From positions 62,001 to 126,000 of the forward strand of contig NZ_JOFH01000007.1 in assembly GCF_000721235.1 (NCBI RefSeq): a DNA stretch of 64,000 nucleotides. The letters run 5' to 3'. The stretch comes from Streptomyces olivaceus. Its GTDB lineage: Bacteria; Actinomycetota; Actinomycetes; Streptomycetales; Streptomycetaceae. This document shows positions 17,801 through 29,800 of the stretch, piece by piece; the stretch's first letter is position 1; the number at the start of each line of letters is the position of its first letter. The position numbers and the translations under genes were made by a program. The notes beneath the pieces were generated by a model. The model did no database searches. It was not told the DNA's origin and was given only the letters and a program-made list of their open reading frames with translations.

Positions 17801-20800
17801 GTCCAGTTCAGGCCCGGTACGCGCGTCCCGCCGACGGTCAGATGCCGGGTGCGGTCGGCCGCGAGGACGCCCTCCTCCGCCAGGTGGAACGCGGTGAGCG
17901 CCGCCACGCTCGACGCCCGTCCGGCCTCGGCCGCCCGCCGGGCCGTCGTGTACAGGTCCTTGCGCGTCTCCGGGTCGACGAGGACGTACGGCGCCAGGCG
18001 GAGCACCCGCCGGGCGACCGCGTCCGCGTCGAACGCCCCCGGGCGCAGCGCGGGGTCGCCGCGGCGCGCCGCGTCCAGGGCCTCGACGGCCGCCGCGTGG
18101 CCCGGCGAGGTGACCGCGATCGTGGCCTGCCGGCCCAGGTCCGTACGGCTGACCGGCCCGGTCTCCGTGGTGGCCGGCTCGCCGGGCACCCGTGCGCGGC
18201 CCCGCGAGGTGACCGTGAAGTCCCTCGCGGTGAGCCGCGGCCGTCCCGCCGGGAGCCGGTCCTGGAGGGTGCGCAGGGCGTCGTCGAGCGCCTGCACGAA
18301 CAGGTCGTGCGCCGCCCGCGCGCGCTCGTCCCCGCGTCGCCGGGCGTCGTGTTCCCGCTGCTGTGCCGTGCCGGCGCCGCGCGCGTCGGCGCCGTACCCG
18401 GCGATGTCGGCCTTCGGCAGCGGCACCCCGGCACGCCGGTTGCGCAGGCCGGCCCGCGCCACGCGCTTCGCCAGCCGTTCTACGCTCTCGTGCGCGCCGG
18501 CCGAGGGGGCCGTCCCGGCCGGTTCGAACGCCACGAGGCTCAGCCGGGGCAGGGGCGCGAGCGGCCTCGCGGGCGCGGCGGTGACCGGCGCGGCGAACAC
18601 CGTGTGCCCGTCGGCCGTTTCCAGCGCGGTCGGGCTCGGGGCCGTGGGTCGCGTACCGGACGGGTCGGTGTCGACGGCGGTGGAGTCGGGACCGGTCGGA
18701 TCGACGGCGGTCGGGTCGGGACCGGTCGGATCGACGGCGGTCGGGTCGGGACCGGTCGGATCGACGGCGGTGGTGTCGAAGGCGGTCGGGTCGAAGCCGG
18801 TGAAGTCCAGGTCGGTGACATCGAAGTCGGTGAAGTCGAAGCCGGTGAAGTCGAAGCCGGTGAAGTCGAAGCCGGTGAAGTCGGTCGGATCGAGGTCCAT
18901 GCCGTCCAGGACGGACGGGTCGAAGTCGGCGAGGCCGGTGGTGTCCGGGTCGAGACCGTCCAGGAAGGACAGGTCGACGTCGGGCATGTCCGTGTCGGGC
19001 AGGTCGGTGCCCGTCCCCGACTGCGCCGCGGGCGCCGGCCGCCGTGTCCCGGGCGGCCCCACCGGACGGCCGCCCCTCGCGTCGGCGTCCGTCCCGGTGT
19101 CCTCCGCCGAGTCCGCGGGCGGGCCCTCCCCCGTCGCCCCCGCCGTCGCCTCCGCCGTGTCCCCTCCCGCGGCCTCCGCGTCGGTGCCGGGCGTCGTCCA
19201 GCGCGGGTGCAGGTGCAGTGCGGGGCGGAGGGCGTCGGCCAGTTCGGCGGCGGACCCGGAGTCCGTTCCCCCGGCCAGCACGTGGTCCGCGACCCGGCGC
19301 ACCGCGTCGCGGAACTCCTCGCCCGCGTACCGGGAGTCGGCGAGCACGTCGTGCGGCTCGGCCGGCAGGACCAGGACGACGGCGGCGGACCAGGCGCGGG
19401 AGGCGTCGGCCTCGTCCGTGCCCTCGGGCGCCGCGTCCGCGAAGCCGGCGTACGCCCGTGTCCACAGCCGCCGCGCGGCGTTGGCCGCCACGGTGTCCGA
19501 CGCGGCCGTCCAGGGGCCGGGGCCGGTCATCCGGATCCGGGCCAGGTCGAGCGGTGCCAGCGTGGCCGCGGGCAGGCGGTCGTCGCCGCGCAGCATCATC
19601 TCGGTGCGCTGCCCGACGGAGGGCGTGAGCCCCGCCGCCTCCAGGTCGCGCAGGCCGACGGTCTCGCCCTCGGCGGCGGGCGTCGGCGCGGGCGGCAGGT
19701 CCGCCTCGGTCACCCGGTCCGCGATCCAGCGGCGGGCGTCGGCGTCCCTCGGGACGGACGGCGCCGTGTACCCGAGGTTCCCGTTCTCCCCGGTTTCTTC
19801 GGCGTCCCCGGTCTCCCACCGTGCCTGCCGCGCCGCGCCGAGTGCCTCCGGGGCGACGCCCAGGGTCCGCAACCGCGCCTCGGCGTCCTCCAGTCGGCGG
19901 CGCGCCGCGTCGGCCGCTGCCCGGGCCTCCGCCACGGCCGCCTCGTCGGCGCCGGTCCGCTGCGCCGTCGCGGCCCCGGCGGTTGCCGCGCCGAGCGCGG
20001 ACAGGGCCCGCGCGTGGGCCTCCCAGTCCGCGGCGGTGGCACCGACGGGCTCGCCACCGGACTCGGTGACGGGTTCGCCGCCGGACTCGGTGACCGACTG
20101 TGCCGGCCGGTCCGTCCGGAGCGCCGCCGCGGAGTTGGTGGCGCCGGCGACCGGGCCCGTGGGGGGAACCTCCGGGTCGCCCTTGGGGCGGGCGGTCCGG
20201 TCCCAGGTGCCCGTCGGGGCCGGCTGCCCGTCGGGGCCGGGCAGCATCGCGACGGTGTACGTGCCGGTCGCCGGATCGTGGTGGAGGGTGGTGGCGCCGC
20301 GGGTGGTCCACCAGTTGCGGGCCGAGTTGCGGGCGCCCTCGTCGGGCAGGCTGCCCTCGGGCGGCCGTACCCCGGCCGGGCTGCCGTGCGGGATCACCGC
20401 GACCACCTCGGTGTGGCCGGCCCTGCCGAGCAGCTCCGCGTCGTGGAAGACCAGTTCGCCGAACTGCCGGGCCGGCACCGCGGCCGGGGCGGGGCCCGGC
20501 AGCACCAGCCCGTCGGCGTTGCCGTCGGCGACGTAGACGAAGGGGGCCGGGCGGCCCGGCTGCGCGGCCCAGGGCGCGGGCTCGCTGCCGACCGGGACCA
20601 GGGAGCCGTCGGGCCCGTGCCCGAGGAGGGTGACCACGCTCGGGTCGAAGGTGCCCTGCGGCCGGTGCGCGCCGTCCAGGGTGCGGCCCCACGCCGTGCC
20701 GTCGGCGTTCGTCAGGAGCCGCTGCGGCGCCAGTGCGCCCTGCTGCTCCAGGCGGTGGGCGGCCAGCTCGTGGATCTGCCGCGGGTCGCGGCCGACGGCC

Positions 20801-23800
20801 GCCGCCTGCCGCGCCGCGGTCACCGCGTCGCCGAACCGGGCCGGGTCGGGGGCGGGCAGGTGCAGCACCGCGGCGGCGAACGCGCCCCGGTCCACCCGGC
20901 TCGTCACCAGGGCGACCTTGAACGACGCCCACACCAGCCGGGAGTACTCGCTCTCGCCCACCGGCGCCGCGGCGTCGAGTCCCAGGATCTGCCGGGCCAG
21001 CTGCTCGCGCTGCGGGGACGCGGCGAGGCCCGCCAGCAGGTGGGCCAGGTGCGGCAGCGCGAGCCAGTCGCTCAGGGGGCCCGGCTGTCCGGTGCCGAGG
21101 CGGGCGGCGGCCTCGGTGAGGAGGCGGCGGTGGTCGTCCTCGGTGGCGGGCGGCACCGGTCCCGGCGCGTGTGCGGCCGAGCGGTGCCGGGCGAGGATCT
21201 GCTCGTACAGGTCCAGGGTGAACCGGTGCGCGCCGTCGCGGTTCAGGGCCGGGTCCGCCTGGTGCATCAGGTCGAGGGCGCCCATGCCGCGCAGCAGGTC
21301 CGGGTACGGGGCGCTCTCGTCGACCGTGGGGCCGAAGATCTCGCGCAGCGCCCGCACGAGCCGCAGGGTCCGTTCCCGTACGGGTTCCGGGACGGGGCCG
21401 GTGTCCGTGTGGAGCCCGGCCAGGCGGGCCCGCAGGTCGAGTTCGTCACCGGACGGCTCGGGCCGGAACGTGACCCACTGGTGGGCCCGGCCGCGCGCGT
21501 CGGTCACGAGGTTGATGTACGACTGGGGGTCGTTGTGCCGGGCCGGGCCGACCGAGTTCGACAGGACGGTCGCGAACACGGTGCGGCCCGTCTCGTTGGC
21601 CATGTGCTGGCCGGTCGCGACGGCCGCGAGGGGGTCGGGCACGAACGGCAGCGGTCCGCTGATGTCGCCGCCGAGTATGCCGCCGACGCCGGGGCGCGCC
21701 GCCGCGTAGCAGATGAGCGGCACCACGGGGTGCCCGGGAGCGAGCGAGGCGAGGCTGCGGCGGCGGGCGAGGGTGCGCGCGAACCGCAGCCCGTCGTCCT
21801 GCCGCGGGCCCTGCGGGGTGTGCCACACGACGCTGTCCGGCGCCCCGTGGTTGTTGGGGAAGTACGGGGCCGGCAGGCCGAGTTCCACCCAGGGCAGGGT
21901 GGCGGGGGTGCTGCCGTAGTCGTAGCCGCTGCGCACGTGGGTGTAGGAGGTGACGGACCCGAGGCGGCTGTGTTCCAGCGTCCGTGACCAGCCGCCGTCC
22001 GGCTCCTGGGCGAGGTCCATCGACAGGTAGCCGGTGGACCGGTGGCCGTCGTGGGCGACGGAGAGGGCGGTGACCCGGTCGTCCGCCGTGCCCGCGGGCC
22101 CGTCGGGCGGCGGGGCGGGCGCGGTGGCGGGCGTGCTGGCGAGCCACTGGCCCCGGGGTGCCTGCCCCTCCGCGTCGAGGAGCAGGAGACGCGAGCGGTC
22201 CGGACTGCTCGGGAGGCGTCCGACGCCCGCCCGGCCGGTGGCCGCCCACACCTCGCGGCCGAGCCGGTCGGCCAGGCCGCGCGGCAGGTCCAGGGGTGCG
22301 GCGCCGGGCTGCTCGGCGTGGAGCAGTACCGCGCCCGGCCGGCCTGCCAGGTCCTGGTCGAGGGCGAGCAGTTCGTACAGCACCTCGGGCGGCACGGAAC
22401 GCGTGAACCCGCCGAGCCCGCGTACCACGGTCCCGTCGCCCCGGCCGACGGCCAGGACGAGATACGGGTCGGGGTCGCCCGGCGCGGGGCGCCACGGCGC
22501 GTCCTCGGCGCCGCTGTCACCGGTCGTGCCGTCGGGGGTGCGCCGGAGCCGGCCGGTGCTGTCCGCGTCGAAGTCGGCCGGCAGGGCGCGGCCGGTCCAG
22601 TTCCGGCCGCGCGGGCGGCCCTGGGCGTCGGTGAGCCGGAAGTCCGGGTGGAAGGCGCCGCGGTGGGCCAGGTAGTGGGCGGACAGCGCGGGCAGGGAGG
22701 CGACCCCCGCCGACGAGGGGACCGTCATCAGCCGGACCAGGGCGCCGCGGGCCGCGGCGTTCACCGGCTCGGCGGGGTCGAGCAGCAGCACCCGGCGGAC
22801 CGTCGCGTCCAGGTCCAGGAAGCCGCCGCGCAGCCGGGGGTCGGCCCCCCGCAGCCGGTCCAGCCGCTCCAGCGCGTCGGCGGCCCGCTCCCGGTCCACG
22901 TTGCTGAGGGCGCCGAGGCCGTACAGCGCGTCGAGGAGTCCTTCGCGGTGCCGCTCGGCCTCGTCGGGCGCCACGTCCTGGAGCGGGCCGGCGCCCGGGG
23001 TGGCGCCGGGCCCGTTCGCGGGGTCGCCGAACGGGTTGGTGCGGTGCGGCACCCGGAGGTCCGGCGCCTGCGAGCGGGGGTGGTTGAGGCCGGTGGTGGC
23101 GGGCCGGGTGTGGATGGGGCGCGCCGGTGCCGGGCGGTGCGGCAGGCCGGTGGTGGTGGGGGCCAGCGTGCCGGACCGGCCCTCGGCCTCGTCGCGTTGG
23201 GCCTGGGCGTGCTCGTCGGGGAAGCGGCCCTCGCGGGCGACGTTCTCCCGCAGCTCCTGCTCGCCGAAGGGGTGGATGTTCCAGTACCGGCCCCAGTTGT
23301 CGGTGTAGTCCAGGGCCGGGTCGTGGCCCGCCAGGTCGTTCAGCGCCAACTGGGCGCCGCGCATCACCTCGTGGAAGGTGTGGTGGTCCACCGTGAGGGA
23401 GACGGCGAGCATGCCGGCGCGGATCAGGCCGAGGTCGAGGTCGACGCCCCACTGCTCCCGCATCCGGGCGGCGTGCACCATGAAGCGGTACGTGGATCCG
23501 GCGGTGCCGGTCGCCACCAGGCCGCCGGACGCCTCCGAACGCTGCTGGAAGTCGGCGCTCATCGCGAGGTCGTACAGGGACGTCGCCGGCAGCCAGGTCA
23601 GGCCGTGCTCGTTGACCGCGATGCGCCGCTCGGCCTCGCTGAGCGGCGGGCGCGCGTCCTCGGGGCGGGTCCGGATCGTCACCGACCGCTCCAGTTCCTC
23701 GACCGCCGCCTTCTTCTGCGCGGGGGTCAGGTCCGGGGCGGCGAGGATCTCCTTGGCGCGCCGCTCGAACTCGGCGTGCGTCTCGCGCTGCCGCCGGCTC

Positions 23801-26800
23801 GGCCGCTCCTCGGCGATCTCGGGGTGCTGCTCCTCCCTGCCGCCGAGCATCTCGGGCACGAAGTCGCTGGAGATGCCCTCGTAGAGCAGCGCCACCAGTT
23901 CGCGCAGGTTGCCGTCGCGCAGCACCTGCTGGAGCACCGGTCGGGACGTGCCGACGACGCCGGCCTTGTACTTGCTGGTGTCGCCGAACGCGCCGAGGCT
24001 GCGGGGGTGCCGCTCGCGCGCCGCCTTCCACGCCGCGTTCGCCATCTTCCGGTACTCGGCGACCACGGCCTCGTGCTCGGCCAGGTACTCGCCCAGCCTC
24101 TTGTCGAAGGCGAGGGACTCCTCGGCGTAGCGGATGCGCGCCATGACCCACGGCGGCGCGGCGCTGTTCCGGTGCTCCGGGCTCGGCTGCGGAGAGCGGC
24201 TGCGGGCGCGGGACGCGGAACGCGCGGGGGACGCGGAGCGCGCGGGGGTCCCCTCTTCGGAGGCGGGCTCCTGCGGGCCGGGCGCGGTGGCGGTGGGTTC
24301 CTCCGGGCCGGGCGCCGCGGGCCGGGCGTCCGTCGGTGCGGCGGGCGTCGGCCGCGGGAGCGCGGTGCCGGCGGGCGCCGGGTCGGCGGACGCCCGGCGG
24401 CGGTCGTCGATGTCGACGGTCACCACGCGCCCCGCGTCGGGGTCCGTGGCGCCGCGTACCCGCTTGGCGTCCAGGTCGAGGGGGAAGTCCCGTACGGCGA
24501 GGGGTGTTCCGGCAGCGCCCTGCTGGGAGTCGGCCAGGACGCGGGCCAGCCGGGTGCCGAGCGCCCTGCCGACGGCCTCGGCGCGCTTGCGGGCGCTGGC
24601 CTGCGACCGGTTGCCGTGGCCGGTGACGGTGACCGCCGGCAGCGGCAGGCCGTGGGCGCGGTTCCACAGGCCCACGCGGGCCAGCGTCCGGGCCAGGGCG
24701 TCGATCGCGGCGTCGGCTCCCGAGGGGAGGTCGTGCTGCTCGCGGGCGAAGCGGATCGTCCGCTGGTGGGGGCGCGGGGCGTGGCCGTGGAGCACCACCG
24801 TCGTCAGCGGGTTGGCGAGCGCGGGCGCGTCCTCCGACAGGAGGGCCGCGTTGACCTCGTGCGCCGACTCCCCCGGCCGCTTGCTGTACGCCCGGAAGAA
24901 CCACAGGTCCGCCGGGTCGAGCAGCGGCGCCGCGGCCCGGATCGCCTCCTTGGCGCGGGTGCGCGCCCGCTCCACCTCGCGCAGGGCCAGGGCGTGTTCG
25001 GGGCGGTCCTCGTCGAAGTAGAACGGGATCTGCTCGGCGTCGTGGACCTCGGCCAGCGCCCTGGCGACCCGGGCGAGGTCGCCCAGGCGGGCCGTCTCCG
25101 TCGCGTCCGCGCCGTCGCTCCGGGCGTCGGCCAGCCGCTGCTCGGCCGCCCGGGCCAGGCGGGTCAGGCCGTCGCCGCCGTGCCGGTCGAGGTTGTCCTC
25201 GACGATCGCGTCGAGTTCGCCGTCCGGGATCGTCCCGCCGTGGGAGTGGGTCTCGTTCTCCAGCGTGATCTGGTGGGTGCCGTCCTCGCTGGCGAGGACG
25301 ACCTGGGCGAAGTGGTAGGGGGCGTGCGGGCCGACCCGGTCGCCGGGCTTGGCGTGGTTGTGGGTGAAGAGCTGCGCGCCGCTGTCGTTGGTGGTGCTGA
25401 CCGACTGGATCAGGTAGCCCTCGCCGACGCCCGCCCAGGCGTGCTCGTTGACGCCGATGCGCCGCGCGGCCGCGGCCAGCGGGGCGCGCCGGGGGTTGTC
25501 CGCCGGTACGTGGCTCAGGGCGCCGCCGTAGCGCTCGCCGGGGGTGGGGGCGCCGACGACACCGCCGGTGAACCGCGGGTCGCGGCCGGTCTCGCGGGCG
25601 GCCCAGCGCGGGGTGGCGTCACCGGCGGGGCGGGTGCCCTCGGCGACCTCCGTGAGGGCCTGGGCGAGGTGGTGGGTGCCGGTGACCTCGCGGCCGTGCT
25701 GCCCGTTCACGGGGGCGGTGGCGACGGTGCCGCCCGCGGGGCCGCGGAAGGCGACGTGGGACAGGGAGGCGGGCCCGGTGCCGGCCACCATCTGGGCGAA
25801 GTCCCGCGTGAAGGCGTGCTCCGAGCCGCCGGACGCGGTCAGGAACTCGGGCTCGACGCGGAACAGGGGGGCACCGTAGGAGCCGTCCTCGCCGGGGAGC
25901 AGGATGCCCGTCGCCTCGTCGGCCTTCAGCCGTACGCCCGCTCCCGCCGCGGCCAGCCGTGCCGAGGAGGCGTCGATCGCCGCGCGGGTGGCGTACACCT
26001 GGCGGCCTCGGCCGGTCGTGCCCTCGCCGTCGGCGAGCAGCGCCAGGGTGCGGTCCTCGGAGACGTGCAGCGGCGGCCGGTCGGCCATCGGGACGGTGCC
26101 GTGGTCCTGGCTCGGCAGCAGCAGCGAGTCGGGCCCGGCGCCGGTGCCGTCCCCGGCGGCCACCTCCGCGACGCGGCGCGGGAGCGGCCGGGTGAACAGG
26201 ACGCCGGTGCCGCGCTTGTCGATGACGCCGTAGTCGCGGGTGGTCAGCGGCCGGGTGCGGCGCTCGTCGATCCGCCGTTCGAGGACGAGTTCGTCGGCGA
26301 GGCGGTCGAACTCCGCGTCGCCGTCGCTGCTGGAGTACTCACTGTCGTCGCCGTCCGGGCCCGCGTCGCTGTCGCTGTCGCTGCTCAGGTCCCGGGCGCC
26401 GGGGAGGCCGTCCTGCTCCGAGGGGTCGACCGGCGCCCAGCTCGCGCCGGTGTCGCCGTCGCGCAGGTCCAGGGCGAGGCGGGACCCGGCCGTGGGGTGC
26501 GTGGCCACGGCGACCGGTGCCTCGGGGCGCCAGACGCGGCGGCCCGTGGTGCCGGCGACGAGGACGGCGAGGGGCGCGGCGATGTGCGGGGGCAGGGCCA
26601 GGACGATGTCCGCGCCGCGGGGCCGCCGGTTGTCGTAGGAGATGAGCATCGCGAGCTCGTCGAGACGGGTCACCCGGAAGGTGCGGCCCGGCGCGAGGGA
26701 GACCTCGACGGCTCCGTCGACCGCCCGGGCGACGACCATGTAGGGGTTGTGCCAGGGCGCGGACCGTTCGACGACCCGGCCGGTGCCGCGCAGGACGTAG

Positions 26801-29800
26801 GAGTCGGGCGCGGGGGCGGGCTGTCCCGACCGGCCGAAGTCGCGTCCGGCGGCGTTCCGGGCGGTGTCGCGCAGCAGTGTCCCCTCGTCCAGGGCGCCGC
26901 GTCCGGTCTCGATCTGCCGCTCGACGAAGTAGCGGGCGAGGTCGTCGGTGGTCTCCAGGTCGTCCGAGGAGGCGTCGAGCGCCAGGGAGCCGAGGAGCTG
27001 GTGGTCGGCGGGGCCCGGCCGGGCGTTGCCGGGCAGGTGCAGGACCTGCCGGGTGACGCGGTTCAGGGCGCGGTACAGCGACTGCGGCTCCTGGTCGGCG
27101 CCGGCCTCGGTCGAGACCAGCTCGTACAGCGCCTCGGAGGTCTCCCTGAGCCGGTCGCCCGGGACGGTGTCCCACCGGGGTCCGAAGACGGTGTTCAGCC
27201 AGCCGGTGTCGGCCCAGCGCGGCTGCTCGTCCCCGTCGTCGGGGTCGTCGGAGTCGTCGGAGCCCTCGAAGTCGGATTCCTCGGACTCGTCGGACGCCTC
27301 CTGCACCGTGGTCATCGGGCGGCCGCCGGGCAGCGGCGGCGGGACCGCGCCGTCGGGGCCGGTCTGCGGGGTGCGTTCGGGGAGTGAGACCGGGTCGGTC
27401 CAGGCCTGTTCCCGCAGTTCGGCGGGTGCGGCGGCCCGCGCGTCGGCCCAGCTCGCCCCCTCGGGCGAGGGGTGCGGGTCGGGGTCGCCGGTGACCGCGG
27501 CCAGCAGCTGGAGGTGGCGCGGGCGCAGACCGCTCTGCGCGAGGCCGTCGGGGGCCGGTTCGCGGAAGGCGCCCAGGAGGCTGCCCGGCGCGTCGAGGCG
27601 GTCCGGGCCCGCGGCGTCGGGCGTCTCGTCGCGGAGGAAGAGCTGGTGTCCCAGCTCGTGCGCGAACTCCTCCGGGTCAGCGTCGGCCCACCACGCCAGC
27701 TGGTTCATCGGCTGGTCGCGGCCGACCAGGTCGACGGTGAGGTGCGGGTCGTCGTCCGGGCCGACGAACTCGACGGTGACGTGCAGCCGGTCGCCGCCGG
27801 GCAGGCGGTGGCCGGGCCGGTTGTAGAACCGTTCCACGCCCTCGGCCACCCGCGCCGTGACGGCGTCGGCCGCCTCCGCGTGCGGGCGCAGGGCGAGCCG
27901 CACGGTGAGGTCGGTGACGTTCTCGCCGCCGTGGGTGAAGCGGCGTACGTCGAAGGCGGAGCGCACGACGGTCCGCGGCCGGCCGTCGCGGTGGGCGGCG
28001 GGCGGCGGCCCGTCCTGGCGGAGCGGCACGCGCAGCGCGGTGGAACCGTACGCCGGTACCACGTACAGGGCCTCGGAGTCGGCCGCGATCCGCTGCGGTA
28101 CGGGGTCGGGGTCGAGTTCGGCCAGGTGCGGCGCGAGGGACTCCATGTTGGCGACGCGGCCGATCCAGCCGCTGTCGCCGCGCAGCAGCGTGCCCGTCGC
28201 CGCGTGCACGAAGTCGTGGCCGAAGCGCGTCCATCCGTCCGGCGGGACCTCCGTCCCGTCGGGCAGCCTGAGGTGCCCGGTGTCGGCGACCTCGTAACGG
28301 AGGGGCTGCGAGCGGGAGTCGGCGGGCCGGGTGTAGGTGTACCAGTGCTCGGGCGGACGCGCCGTGCCGGTGCCGGGGGACTTGCCCTTCGGGTCCGCGG
28401 GCGGACGTGCCGCGGGTGCTTCGCCGACGGGGACGACGGCGGACGGGTGGACTCCGCCGTGGCGGGGCCGCGCGAGGGTGACCGGGCGGCCGATGGGCCA
28501 CTGCTCGGTCATCGGGTCGAGGCCGTCGTCGCGGGAGCCGCCGCGCAGGCCGCCGCCGGTCCGGAGGCTGCCCCGCGGGCCGCGGGTGGCGACGTCGCGC
28601 AGTCCGCCGCGGTGGTCGTCGACCGTGACGTCCACGGTGGTGGCGCCCTGGTCTCCCCCGAGCGACGCCCTTCGGGCCCGCACCGAGACCGGGTCGACGG
28701 TGAACCGGTCGGCGGTGAGGTGCGGCCCGGGGGTGCCGTCCTGGAGCGCCGCGAGCGCGTCGGCCAGTTCGCGGCGGAAGGAGCCCGCGACCGCCTCGGC
28801 CCGCGCCTGGGGGAGGTCCCGGCCGCCCAGGCGGGCGGTGCGCTGCCCGCTGACCGTGACGTCCGGCAGCGGCAGCCCGTTGGCGGCGTTCCACAGCCCC
28901 GTCCTGGCCACCACCCCGGCCAGGTGCCGGATGGCGCCGCGGGAGCCCTCGGGGGTGTGCTGGACGCCCTTGTCGAAGGTGACGGAGACCGGCAGCGCCT
29001 GCTGGCCGCGGAGCACGACGGCGGTGAGCGGGTTGGCCTCGGCCGAGGGGCCCTCGGTCAGCAGCCCGGCGTTGGTGTCGTGGGCGGACTCGCCCGGCCG
29101 CCGCGAGTACATCCGCATGTACCACTGGTGCTTGCCGGGGATGACGGGTTCCAGGTTCCCGATGCGGTTCGCGGCGGCGCGGACGGCGGCCTCCAGGTTC
29201 CGCTCGGCCTCCGCGCGCTCCGGCGAGCCCGCCGGCGCGGTCTGCGTCTCCGTCTGGGCCTGCTTCGCCCGGATCAGGGCGAAGGCCAGGTCGAGGTAGC
29301 CGCGCAGCTCCTTGAGGTGCTCGTCGGCCGCGTCGTCCTCCCTCCGCTCGGCCTCCCGGCGGAGGGACGCCGCGATCGCCCGCAGTTCGTCCAGGTCGTG
29401 GTTGCGCAGGTTGGCCTGGACCGCCCGGCGGTGGCGGTGGGTGCGCTGCGAGACGCGCGCGTGGTTCTCCAGGGAGACCTGGTGGCTGCCGTCCTCGCTG
29501 GCCAGGACCACGGTGGCGAAGTGGTAGCCGAAGTGCGCGCTGGTGTCGTCGGTCTGCGGCTTGGCGTAGTTGTGCTCCAGGCTGGCCTGGCCCTGCTCGC
29601 CGGCGGCCGCGACGGACTGGACGACGTAGCCCTCGCCGACGTCGGCCCAGGCGTGCTCGTTGACGCCGATGCGGCGGGAGGCGTCCGAGAGGGCGTCGCG
29701 GCGCGGGTCGTCCGGCTGCTCCAGGCTGAGCGCGCTGCCGTAGGCGCGGCCGGGGAGCGGCCCGCCGTGGCCGCCGGTGGGCCGGTCGTCCCGGCGCACC

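Noticed and set aside
10876..21987. A 3,703-codon open frame on the + strand, antisense to the giant gene
   Set aside because: It has the low-complexity Arg/Gly/Val composition of a GC-bias shadow, no domains, and lies entirely opposite a frame rich in recognisable motifs.
22042..27387. A 1,781-codon + strand frame, and similar long frames at 30037-36042 and 36091-41409
   Set aside because: Antisense shadows of the giant gene; no ribosome sites or domain motifs.
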